This document shows positions 32,304 through 40,138 of a stretch of DNA of 60,552 nucleotides, one piece after another; the first letter of the stretch is position 1, and every line of letters begins with the position of its first letter. Origin of the DNA: an uncultured Bacteroides sp. (GTDB lineage: Bacteria > Bacteroidota > Bacteroidia > Bacteroidales > UBA932); the NCBI GenBank assembly GCA_900546925.1, contig UREV01000015.1:1-60552 (forward strand), read 5' to 3'. Below the pieces are notes generated by a model. The model did no database searches, had not been told where the DNA came from, and was given only the letters and a program-made list of their open reading frames with translations. Position numbers and translations under genes: made by a program.

Positions 32304-33986
32304 ATGCTGAAGTCCCTTCATATACGGAACTACGTTTTGATAGACTCGCTGGAGATAGATTTTCCGGCGGGTTTAGTCATTATTACGGGTCAGACCGGTG
32401 CCGGAAAGTCCATTATTCTCGGAGCCTTGTCTCTTTTGCTCGGTGAAAAGGCAGATGTAACCGCTATCGGTTCCGAAGGGGATTCTTGTGTAGTAGAGGC
32501 CGAGTTTTCCATCAAGGATGAAACGGGGGTAGTCTCCGCATTGTTGGAAACTAACGGTATAGACTACGACCCGGAGGAGGGGACTCTGATAATCCGTAGA
32601 GTACTGAATAAATCCGGAAGGTCGAGGGCTTTTGTAAATGATTGTCCTGCGCAGCTTAAAGTGCTGTCTGCGCTTTCTTCCAGACTGCTGGACATTCACT
32701 CTCAGCATGAGACGATGTTGCTCAGAGACAAATCTTTCCAGATGTCTATGCTGGACCACTTTGCCGGCGATCAGGAAGTCTTGGCTGAGTATAAAAAATC
32801 TTGGCATCATCTCGCTGAATTGAAGAAAGAATACGATGATGTAGTTTCATCTCTGAAAAAGGCTCGTGCTGAACAGGACTATAACCAGTCTCTTTTCGAG
32901 CAGTTGGATGCTGCGAAACTGCAGGATGGGGAGTTGGAATCTCTCGAAGCCGAGCAGAAGCAGCTTGCCAATGCTGAAGAGATAAAAGGTACGCTTGTTC
33001 AGGTAGAAAATCTTTTTTCCCCTCAGGATGATGATTCGCATATGACCCTGGATCAGATGCTTAAGGAGTCGTCCAGAGCGCTGGAAAAGATATCGTCTTA
33101 TCTTCCGTCCGTGAGCCCTCTGGCAGAACGTATCGACGCTTCCCGTTTGGAACTGGATGATATCCTTTCTGAAATCAGCTCGTTGGAGTCTTCTGTGGAA
33201 ATCTCCGATGACCGTCTTCAGGAAGTGGAAGATCGTCTTTCCTTACTTTATGGCTTGTTGAAAAAACATTCGGCTACCACAATAGCTGAACTTATACAAT
33301 TACGAGACACGCTATCTGATTCATTGGCAGATACTTCCGTCTTGGAAGAAAGATGCTCCGCGTTGAAAAACGGCATTGACAAAGCCGAAAAAGAACTCGC
33401 TGAAGCGGCGAAAGCCCTTCATGCTGTGCGCGCGAAAGCGATTCCTGCATTTTCGAAGTCTATCTGCGATTCTATCCGTTCCCTCGAACTGGAGCGGGCG
33501 GTCTTCGATGTGGAACTTTCGTCCGTCGAGCCTGGTCCGGAGGGTGCTGATTCCATTCTTTTCCGTTTTTCTTCTACCGGAAAGAATCCTATAGACGTCG
33601 CACGATGTGCATCCGGAGGTGAAATGTCGCGTATCATGCTGTGTCTCAAGGCTCTAATGGCCCGTTATACCAATATGCCTACTATGGTGTTCGATGAAAT
33701 CGACACAGGTGTTTCAGGTAGTGTGGCTGATAAAATGGGTTCCATGATTTGCTCAATGGGTGATTACATGCAGGTTTTCGCTATCACTCATCTGCCTCAA
33801 GTTGCAGCTAAAGGTGAAGCTCATTATGTTGTCACTAAAGAGTTTTCAGGCGATAAAGCCGTTACTTCCATTAAGCGTGTTAATGGAAGGGAGAGAGTTA
33901 TGGAAGTGGCTAGGATATTGAGTGGGGCGGAGGTTACTGCCGCCGCTATCGCAAACGCCGAGTCTTTGCTTGGATTTTCGGTATAA
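32304..33986 (+). CDS. recN: DNA repair protein RecN
   Basis: An SMC-like ATPase that acts at double-strand breaks. The 560-residue protein has Walker A ITGQTGAGKSIIL at the N-terminus, a central coiled coil (about 150-380, Glu/Lys/Leu-rich, with a hinge-like middle), the ABC signature CASGGEMSRIML, and Walker B MVFDEIDTGVSGSVADKMG near the C-terminus. The length is normal. It starts three bases after rpoZ and ends the rightward unit. A direct repeat with no clear terminator follows. Confidence 0.96.
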   Translation: MLKSLHIRNYVLIDSLEIDFPAGLVIITGQTGAGKSIILGALSLLLGEKADVTAIGSEGDSCVVEAEFSIKDETGVVSALLETNGIDYDPEEGTLIIRRVLNKSGRSRAFVNDCPAQLKVLSALSSRLLDIHSQHETMLLRDKSFQMSMLDHFAGDQEVLAEYKKSWHHLAELKKEYDDVVSSLKKARAEQDYNQSLFEQLDAAKLQDGELESLEAEQKQLANAEEIKGTLVQVENLFSPQDDDSHMTLDQMLKESSRALEKISSYLPSVSPLAERIDASRLELDDILSEISSLESSVEISDDRLQEVEDRLSLLYGLLKKHSATTIAELIQLRDTLSDSLADTSVLEERCSALKNGIDKAEKELAEAAKALHAVRAKAIPAFSKSICDSIRSLELERAVFDVELSSVEPGPEGADSILFRFSSTGKNPIDVARCASGGEMSRIMLCLKALMARYTNMPTMVFDEIDTGVSGSVADKMGSMICSMGDYMQVFAITHLPQVAAKGEAHYVVTKEFSGDKAVTSIKRVNGRERVMEVARILSGAEVTAAAIANAESLLGFSV

Positions 33987-34125
33987 ATCGCTCTTCTCAT
34001 CAGTCGTGTACGCCCGGTACACTCCTTCTTCGAATACCGATTTCTCCTCGAAAATCCTGCGCAAAGCGTTGGACTTGCATTCCGGTCTGAATCGCTCTTC
34101 TTCATCAGTCGAGTACGCCCGGTAC
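33987..34125. repeat. Pair of about 35-bp direct repeats between convergent genes
   Basis: A near-identical block (ATCGCTCTTC...CATCAGTCG...GTACGCCCGGTAC) occurs at 33987-34020 and 34090-34125, 103 bases apart. The second copy differs by an inserted T and one substitution. They fill the gap between the recN stop and the stop of the LysM gene. Each ends in GTAC-GCCCG-GTAC. Confidence 0.8.
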
Positions 34126-34129
34126 CTTC

Positions 34130-35851
34130 TTACCTCTTTATAATGCTGATGGAGTAATCCGGTCCGTAGACGATTCTGCGGACAGCGCTGTTTACTATGC
34201 CGCCGTTCTCTGTGCGCTTGAACATCAGGTCCGTCTGCATCATGTGAGTGTCACCCTTTCTGCAGATGTCATCTACCCAACGCTTTCCGAAAGCCGCCTT
34301 CTCCTTAATGAAGAAGTAAGCGAGATCATAACCTTGGAATGCGAACTGTGTCGGCTCAGTGCCGTACAAGGCCCTGTACTCCATGAGAAATCTCTTCACG
34401 GACTCGCTTGAGTAGTCGATATAGTACGCTGTCGATATCCTCGTCTTGAGATTATGAAGATTCTCCACATCGATAGTCTCGAAGGACCTTATCTTCGATG
34501 AACTGTAAAGAATCACGTCATTCTTTCTGTATACCAGCATGTCGAGATTCCTCACCACATCATTCACGAAGGCCTCACTCTCAGAATTGATTATGACCCT
34601 GGTCGTTCCGCTTTTGGTAAGGTGCGCCGTCATGGCGTCAGCCGCACTACGTCCCTGCAGAATGTTGTACGAGTACGTTACATATGGAAGTCCTGACTCT
34701 GTTATCAGTCTGTCCATCAGCGCAGTACCACTAGTAGCCCTTGCCCCTTTCTCGGTTATGACCATAATCCTGTCGCCGGACCTGCGCTCCTCGCGAATCC
34801 ATTTCAGCAAATCCAGATACTGTGACTCCTGAGAGGCCGGAGCCTGGATAAGATTCCTGTGCGAAGGAACCAGCGATGCCGTCTTGTGGTCGAGCGGTGA
34901 TATTATATATGTGCTTTCCGGAGCGATACTGAGCACCTTCGCCATATCCTGACTGCTGATAGGACCTATCGCGAAATCGCTGTGTCTCAGTCTGTCCTCC
35001 GTTACCTGAATTCCTCCGGCAACGTCATAAACGCTTAAATCAGTGTCGATATTCTGTTCGGCAAGATGTCTGACCGCGAGAAGCACACCGCTGTAGAAAT
35101 CCATGTTGCTCTCGCTCGGCTTCGAAGTCGACGCCGCAAAAGGAAGCATCAGCACCGCACTCACCTTCGAATGATCAGCCTCCTCCAGGTTTGGGTCAAT
35201 GATTTCGTTATGTTGAGAAACTATCGTATGCTTCTGTGTGTCAGTGTTTTCTACTGGGGAAACAACATGCTGTGGCATATCTCTGAGCGCAGCTGCAGAC
35301 GGAATGCGGAGCTTCTGTCTGTTCTTGAGCTTTTCCGATTTCAATCCGTTATACTGCATCAGCACGGCTTTCGAAATGGAATACTTGGCAGCGATATCAT
35401 CCAAATCCTCGAACCACTTTACTACATGTACCGTATAGTTGTCATCTTTGGACTGTTTAGCAGCCTTTTTGTCGGAAACCTGTTTCTCCTCCGCCTGTTT
35501 AGTCTCGACCTGCTTGGTTTCGACAGATTTCTTCTCGACCTGTTGCTTAACCTGGTCGAGCGATTTGATAGGAATCAGAATGATGTCATTTTTCTTGAGC
35601 CCTACAGTCTTGAGATTCATGGCCTTGTTAGCATCGCAAATCTCATCGACACTTACCCCATAGGCCTTGGCTATGGAGAACAATGTCTGCCGTTCCTGAA
35701 CTGCATGCGAGTAATAATACTTTCCGTCACTGTTTCTGACTTTCTCTTTCGAAACAGTAACAGGTGTCTGTGTGTAGTTCTGTGCAAAAACCGGCTCGTA
35801 TGCGCTCAATGTCATGGCCGCCAATACTGTGGACAGGAAAATTTTTCTCAT
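34130..35851 (-). CDS. LysM domain protein with periplasmic-binding-like region
   Basis: A 573-residue exported protein. The start at 35851 gives a normal signal peptide (MRKIFLSTVLAAMTLSA...AQ); an upstream ATG at 35896 is rejected. Residues about 40-90 form a LysM domain (YSHAVQERQTLFSIAKAYGVSVDEI) that should bind peptidoglycan, and a second LysM-like segment lies near 150-190 after a Lys/Gln/Val-rich linker. The rest (about 230-573) resembles a type 1 periplasmic-binding fold (SAVLMLPFAAS, SSQDMAKVLSIAPES, YDLAYFFIKE). Similar Bacteroidota proteins are annotated as LysM amino-acid-binding-like; a cell-wall role like LpoA is possible. It follows a glycosyltransferase by 13 bases. Confidence 0.8.
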   Translation of the reverse strand: MRKIFLSTVLAAMTLSAYEPVFAQNYTQTPVTVSKEKVRNSDGKYYYSHAVQERQTLFSIAKAYGVSVDEICDANKAMNLKTVGLKKNDIILIPIKSLDQVKQQVEKKSVETKQVETKQAEEKQVSDKKAAKQSKDDNYTVHVVKWFEDLDDIAAKYSISKAVLMQYNGLKSEKLKNRQKLRIPSAAALRDMPQHVVSPVENTDTQKHTIVSQHNEIIDPNLEEADHSKVSAVLMLPFAASTSKPSESNMDFYSGVLLAVRHLAEQNIDTDLSVYDVAGGIQVTEDRLRHSDFAIGPISSQDMAKVLSIAPESTYIISPLDHKTASLVPSHRNLIQAPASQESQYLDLLKWIREERRSGDRIMVITEKGARATSGTALMDRLITESGLPYVTYSYNILQGRSAADAMTAHLTKSGTTRVIINSESEAFVNDVVRNLDMLVYRKNDVILYSSSKIRSFETIDVENLHNLKTRISTAYYIDYSSESVKRFLMEYRALYGTEPTQFAFQGYDLAYFFIKEKAAFGKRWVDDICRKGDTHMMQTDLMFKRTENGGIVNSAVRRIVYGPDYSISIIKR

Positions 35852-35864
35852 CTTTCTGAATTTC

Positions 35865-36986
35865 TTATAATGTTTCCGCAAATGCTTTGAGAGCATTGCA
35901 GAATGTTGCCCAAGAGAGACGTGACTTTTCTTTGCGGATGTTTTCCACGCAGCTCTCTTTCATCGCCGGATCCCTGAAATACTTCAATATTTCATCTCTG
36001 ATAAGGTCCGGTTCGGCACTCTCTGCAACAAGTCCCGTGCCTCTGTCTCCGATAGTGCTCTTCAGTCCTCCCGTATCAGTTACGATCATAGGGACTTCGA
36101 AATGATAGGATATGGAACTGATACCGCTCTGGGTGGCAGTTCTGTAAGGCAGCACGGTGACATCCGCTGCAGAGAAGTAATCTTTAACCTGAGAGTCCTT
36201 TATATATTTAAGGTATAGATGAATCCTATCTTTACATGAACTCTCGTCGATAATCTTCTGGTAAGGCTCGAATGAACCATAAGGCTCTCCTGCTACAATC
36301 AGCTGATAACTGTCATCCAGTCCTTCGAACGCCTTCAAAAGCACGTCCAATCCCTTGTAGTGCCTTATCAGTCCGAAAAACAATATGTTCTTCTTTCCAT
36401 GTTCGAGTCCCAGCGCGTTTTCAGCCTCTTCACGACGCAGCATCTCTCCGAAATGTGAGTATAACGGATGCTGCCTCATTATGAATTTGGCATCAGGCTT
36501 CAGTCTGAGCAAATCATCTGAAACAGCATCGCACATGGTGACGAATCCGTCGCATCCTTTCAGGAAATACTTGGTGAACGGCGTGTCGAAGAATCGTGGC
36601 TCATGTGGAACCACATTATCCAAAACACCGATTACCTTGCAATGTTTCCCGACATGTCTGGCCACGAATCCCAGAGAAGGAGCGAAATATGACATCCAAT
36701 ATCTCATGATAAGGACATCAGGATTCCATTCCCTTATCTTGCGCGCGGCACTTATCCATGAAAACGGATTGGCGGTATCCAAGACAGCAGTACTGTCTAT
36801 CGGAGCAGCCTCGTCGTCAGGTGTAACATACTGTGTCTTCCCCGGGAAAAGGAAATTCGGATATTGTCTGGTGAAGTTAAACGCCTGTACAATATCAGAT
36901 TTGCCCAGTTCAGTATACAAAGCAGCATTGAACTGGGCAATTCCTCCTCTGAAGGGATAAAAGCAGGATAGTATAGCTATTCTCAC
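35865..36986 (-). CDS. GT4-family glycosyltransferase
   Basis: This 373-residue enzyme transfers a sugar from a nucleotide donor; substrates are unknown. It begins with the GT-B first strand MRIAILSCFYPFRGGIAQF with the Gly-rich acceptor loop. It has ILFFGLIRHYKGLDVLLKAF, which starts the donor half, and the C-terminal donor-site stretch TQSGISSISYHFEVPMIVTDTGGL. No membrane segment is seen. It sits 12 bases after the OmpH-like gene and 13 bases before the LysM gene, suggesting an envelope-related unit. Confidence 0.9.
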   Translation of the reverse strand: MRIAILSCFYPFRGGIAQFNAALYTELGKSDIVQAFNFTRQYPNFLFPGKTQYVTPDDEAAPIDSTAVLDTANPFSWISAARKIREWNPDVLIMRYWMSYFAPSLGFVARHVGKHCKVIGVLDNVVPHEPRFFDTPFTKYFLKGCDGFVTMCDAVSDDLLRLKPDAKFIMRQHPLYSHFGEMLRREEAENALGLEHGKKNILFFGLIRHYKGLDVLLKAFEGLDDSYQLIVAGEPYGSFEPYQKIIDESSCKDRIHLYLKYIKDSQVKDYFSAADVTVLPYRTATQSGISSISYHFEVPMIVTDTGGLKSTIGDRGTGLVAESAEPDLIRDEILKYFRDPAMKESCVENIRKEKSRLSWATFCNALKAFAETL

Positions 36987-36998
36987 TCTTCAGTTATT

Positions 36999-37640
36999 TT
37001 ATTTTGCGTCCTTCTTTGCAGGAACGTCTTTCTTGGATTTGGTCTTTACATACTCGTCATTGAGCTTCACGATGATATCATCAGTAACATCGAGAGAGCT
37101 GTCAGCAGCGGCTACCGGAGCAGGAAGAATGTCTCCCTGAGTAGCGATAACCATGGCGTAGCTGTTGTCAGACGCATATTTGTCGAGGAAAGTCTTGATG
37201 GCATCACCGATGTTGTTCATCATAACCTGCTGTTCCTCAGCGATTTCCTGATTCTTCTGGTTTGCGAAGTTGTTGAAGTCATTTCTCTGCTGCTCCAACT
37301 TCTGTCCCTGAACCTCAGCTACAGAACGGGTGATGAGACCCTTGTTGATCTTCTCCTGGAAAGAATTTACATCATTCTGGAGTTTATTTCCTCTTCTGTT
37401 CACTTCTTCCTGAATGCCCTGAGCCTTGGACTCCACTACAGATCTGAGGTCGTTGGCCATATCGTATTCATTCAGAACCCTGTCGAGGTTGAAATATACG
37501 ATGGCTCCGCTACCTGCTGCAGGAGCATTCTCTCCACTTTTAGCTTCAGAGGCAGAACCTTTGCCTGTGAACGAGATAATTCCAAGTGCAATCACAGCAA
37601 CAAGTGAAATGATGCTGAGGATAAGTGATGTGTTTTTCAT
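36999..37640 (-). CDS. OmpH/Skp-like protein with N-terminal membrane anchor
   Basis: A 213-residue protein with one N-terminal hydrophobic segment (SLILSIISLVAVIALGIISF) and a long coiled coil (about 60-165, RGNKLQNDVNSFQEKINKG, GQKLEQQRNDFNNF) typical of the Skp/OmpH chaperone family, which shields outer-membrane proteins in the periplasm. The segment has no obvious signal-peptidase site, so the protein is probably anchored to the inner membrane. It is a paralogue of the gene at 42771. A promoter box TATCTTTGT (minus strand, about 37687-37695) lies at the edge of pdxJ. Confidence 0.85.
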   Translation of the reverse strand: MKNTSLILSIISLVAVIALGIISFTGKGSASEAKSGENAPAAGSGAIVYFNLDRVLNEYDMANDLRSVVESKAQGIQEEVNRRGNKLQNDVNSFQEKINKGLITRSVAEVQGQKLEQQRNDFNNFANQKNQEIAEEQQVMMNNIGDAIKTFLDKYASDNSYAMVIATQGDILPAPVAAADSSLDVTDDIIVKLNDEYVKTKSKKDVPAKKDAK

Positions 37641-37693
37641 ATTGTTTGTTTGTTAATATTATCTTTATTTTACGGGAGTAAAGCACAAAGATA

Positions 37694-38413
37694 CTAAAAT
37701 ATTTTAACTTTGGACAAGTATGCCTGTATGGTTTTTTCAAGACCCATGTAAAGTGCATCACAGATAATGGCATGGCCGATGGAAACTTCGTCAGTCCAAG
37801 GAATCGTCCTGATGAAATATTCCAGGTTCACGAGATTCAAATCATGACCCGCATTGAGCCCGAGCCCGAGCGACTTCACCGCCTCAGCTGTCCTCAGATA
37901 AGGCGCAATAGCCTGCTCGCGCCCAGCGCTATACTCCTCCGCATAAGCCGCCGTATACAACTCCACCCTGTCGGCCCCGCAAGCGGCTGCGCCTTCGGCC
38001 ATTTCAGGGGTCGGGTCAATGAATATGGACGTTCTGATGCCTCGTGACTTGAATTCCTTGCAAATCTCCGTCAGGAAATCATGGTTCTTTATCGTGTCCC
38101 ATCCTGCGTTCGAAGTGATGGCATTCTCCGCGTCAGGGACAAGTGTTACCTGAGCAGGGATGATTTCATTGACCAAATCCACAAATTTAGGGATAGGGTT
38201 TCCTTCTATATTATATTCTACATCGATCAGAGGCTTGATAGCCCTTGCGTCTGAGTATCTGATATGTCTTTCGTCCGGACGCGGATGTACTGTTATTCCT
38301 TCCGCTCCGAATCTTACGCAGTCGCAGGCGGCCTTTTCTACATCAGGCATATTTCCGCCTCTGGCGTTCCTGAGAGTTGCGATTTTGTTGATATTTACAC
38401 TTAGTCTAGTCAT
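37694..38413 (-). CDS. pdxJ: Pyridoxine 5'-phosphate synthase PdxJ
   Basis: It condenses 1-deoxy-D-xylulose 5-phosphate with 3-amino-2-oxopropyl phosphate to make pyridoxine 5'-phosphate (vitamin B6, DXP-dependent route). The 239-residue TIM barrel has the family blocks LSVNINKIATLRNARGG, EGITVHPRPDERHI, CEGAE-region equivalents (PTPEMAEGAAACGADRVELYT) and GLNAGHDLNL. It is divergent from nadK across a 121-base gap. The leftward genes beyond have their own promoter box near its 3' end. Confidence 0.97.
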   Translation of the reverse strand: MTRLSVNINKIATLRNARGGNMPDVEKAACDCVRFGAEGITVHPRPDERHIRYSDARAIKPLIDVEYNIEGNPIPKFVDLVNEIIPAQVTLVPDAENAITSNAGWDTIKNHDFLTEICKEFKSRGIRTSIFIDPTPEMAEGAAACGADRVELYTAAYAEEYSAGREQAIAPYLRTAEAVKSLGLGLNAGHDLNLVNLEYFIRTIPWTDEVSIGHAIICDALYMGLEKTIQAYLSKVKIF

Positions 38414-38508
38414 ATTATACAGTGTTTGGCGAAGTACAGTTAGAGTATAACATTTACTTCAGCCGGACAAAAATAAATATAATTGTGCAGAAATTGTAAA
38501 GAAAGTGC

Positions 38509-38517
38509 TAATTTTGA
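38509..38517 (+). promoter_or_regulatory. -7 promoter box of nadK
   Basis: TAATTTTGA, 17 bases before the ATG at 38535. It overlaps an in-frame GTG at 38505, which argues against that GTG as the start. Confidence 0.5.
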
Positions 38518-38534
38518 AGTCTTTGAATAACAAA

Positions 38535-39365
38535 ATGATGCTTTTAGGGGTTTACATACAAAAAAAGTCGTTGGAAGCGGATCCCCGTTTCATTGCGATG
38601 GCCAAGCAATTGTCCGATTCAGGGTGTGAATTGTATACTATAGACGAGCATTCTGATTTGAGACTTGGGACTGACGCGGTCCTCAGTGTAGGTGGAGACG
38701 GAACATTCCTTTCCGCCGCGAGGCTTGTAGTGGATTCTGAAGTTCCTATTCTCGGTGTGAATCTCGGGCGGCTCGGCTTCCTTTCTGAGAATGAACCTGA
38801 GGATGTGGCCGAACCGTTGTTGAAGAACGATTTTAAAGTGGAGACCAGAACCATGCTGTCAGCGACATTGACCCGGAACAATATTCCGGTCGGACCGGAT
38901 TTCTGGCCTTATGCGATGAACGAGGTGACGGTCCACAGGAGCGGGGCGGCCATCATGGGCATCGACGTCTCGATAGACGGGTCTGCGCTGCCGACGTATT
39001 GGGCTGATGGCCTTTTGGTTGCGACGACTTTGGGGTCCACGGCTTATTCCCTCAGCGCAGGCGGACCGATTTGTATGCCGGATGCCAGGGTGCTGATTGT
39101 GGCACCGATTGCACCGCATAACTTGAATCTCAGACCGCTTGTCGTCCCTAAAACTTCTGTGATAGAAATCAGTCTGGAAGTGAGGGATGAGAAGGCTGTG
39201 TTGACTCTGGACAACAGGACGATGGAGATTAGTCCGGACACGAAACTGCGAGTTTCTATGGCACAGTTTTCGCTAAAGCGGATAAAACTTCCGAAAGCTA
39301 ACTTCGTGAAGGCTCTGGTGAGCAAATTGCATTGGGGCGAAGATATCAGAAACAACGGAGATTGA
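38535..39365 (+). CDS. nadK: NAD kinase
   Basis: It phosphorylates NAD+ to NADP+. The 276-residue protein carries the signature GGDGTFLSAARL (about 60-71), PILGVNLGRLGFLSE and the C-terminal substrate block GSTAYSLSAGGPI. The start is the ATG at 38535 (or the adjacent one at 38538); an upstream GTG lies inside the promoter box. It begins the plus-strand run nadK-uppS-bamA-ompH, with uppS 12 bases on. Confidence 0.96.
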   Translation: MMLLGVYIQKKSLEADPRFIAMAKQLSDSGCELYTIDEHSDLRLGTDAVLSVGGDGTFLSAARLVVDSEVPILGVNLGRLGFLSENEPEDVAEPLLKNDFKVETRTMLSATLTRNNIPVGPDFWPYAMNEVTVHRSGAAIMGIDVSIDGSALPTYWADGLLVATTLGSTAYSLSAGGPICMPDARVLIVAPIAPHNLNLRPLVVPKTSVIEISLEVRDEKAVLTLDNRTMEISPDTKLRVSMAQFSLKRIKLPKANFVKALVSKLHWGEDIRNNGD

Positions 39366-39377
39366 ACTTAATTCCAA

Positions 39378-40103
39378 ATGGAGAAAGACAGCAGAATTCC
39401 TACGCACGTTTCCATTATTATGGACGGAAACGGCCGCTGGGCCCGCGAACATGGGCACGAAAGAATTTATGGCCATAAAAAAGGCGTCGAAACAGTACGT
39501 CGCATAACTGAAGCTGCGGCTGAGGCAGGTGTGAGGTATCTGTCTCTTTATGCTTTTTCGGAAGAGAACTGGGGCAGGCCTAAGCAGGAAGTGGATTATC
39601 TTATGCACTTGATGATGGATGCCATATCAGCAGAAGTCGAGGCATTGATAGCCAATGGAGTACGTGTTCATTTCCTGGGTAATCTCGAAAGGCTTTCTTC
39701 TGCGCTGCGTGACGCTATAGATATGCTTGAGAAGAGTACTGCGGAGAATACTAAGCTGGATCTCATAATTTTCATAAGCTATAGCGGCAAATGGGATATT
39801 TTCCAGGCGGCGAAGAAGTTTGCGTTGCAGTATGCTGGTGATCCTGAGGGACTTGCGAAATTGGAAGCGGAAAATGATATGTCATCGCTTTCGAAGTTCC
39901 TCGTTACGGACGGATATCCGGATCCGGATCTTATAATCAGGACCTCGGGCGAAGAGCGTATCAGCAACTATCTGTTGTGGCAGGGGGCATATTCGGAACT
40001 TCTTTTCGTGAAGAAGATGTGGCCTGAATTTTCCAAGGAAGATTTCCTCGAAGCGCTTGACGAATATGCGGCAAGAGACCGTAGATATGGAAAACTGAAA
40101 TAA
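39378..40103 (+). CDS. uppS: Isoprenyl transferase (undecaprenyl diphosphate synthase)
   Basis: A cis-prenyltransferase that makes the C55 lipid carrier for peptidoglycan and other wall polymers. The 241-residue protein has the catalytic block IIMDGNGRWA, YAFSEENWGRP, and the C-terminal PDLIIRTSGEERISNYLLWQ that binds pyrophosphate and magnesium. It lies 12 bases after nadK and 35 bases before bamA, the standard order in Bacteroidales, where wall-lipid and outer-membrane assembly genes are grouped. Confidence 0.97.
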   Translation: MEKDSRIPTHVSIIMDGNGRWAREHGHERIYGHKKGVETVRRITEAAAEAGVRYLSLYAFSEENWGRPKQEVDYLMHLMMDAISAEVEALIANGVRVHFLGNLERLSSALRDAIDMLEKSTAENTKLDLIIFISYSGKWDIFQAAKKFALQYAGDPEGLAKLEAENDMSSLSKFLVTDGYPDPDLIIRTSGEERISNYLLWQGAYSELLFVKKMWPEFSKEDFLEALDEYAARDRRYGKLK

Positions 40104-40109
40104 TTACCG

Positions 40110-40118
40110 TATATTTGT
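40110..40118 (+). promoter_or_regulatory. -7 promoter box of bamA
   Basis: TATATTTGT, 20 bases before the bamA ATG. It would allow bamA-ompH to be expressed apart from nadK-uppS. Confidence 0.6.
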
Positions 40119-40138
40119 AAGTTATTATTCTAATAAGG

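Noticed and set aside
38505..38534. GTG at 38505 as the nadK start
   Set aside because: It overlaps the -7 promoter box, and the ATG at 38535 starts right at the normal NadK N-terminus.
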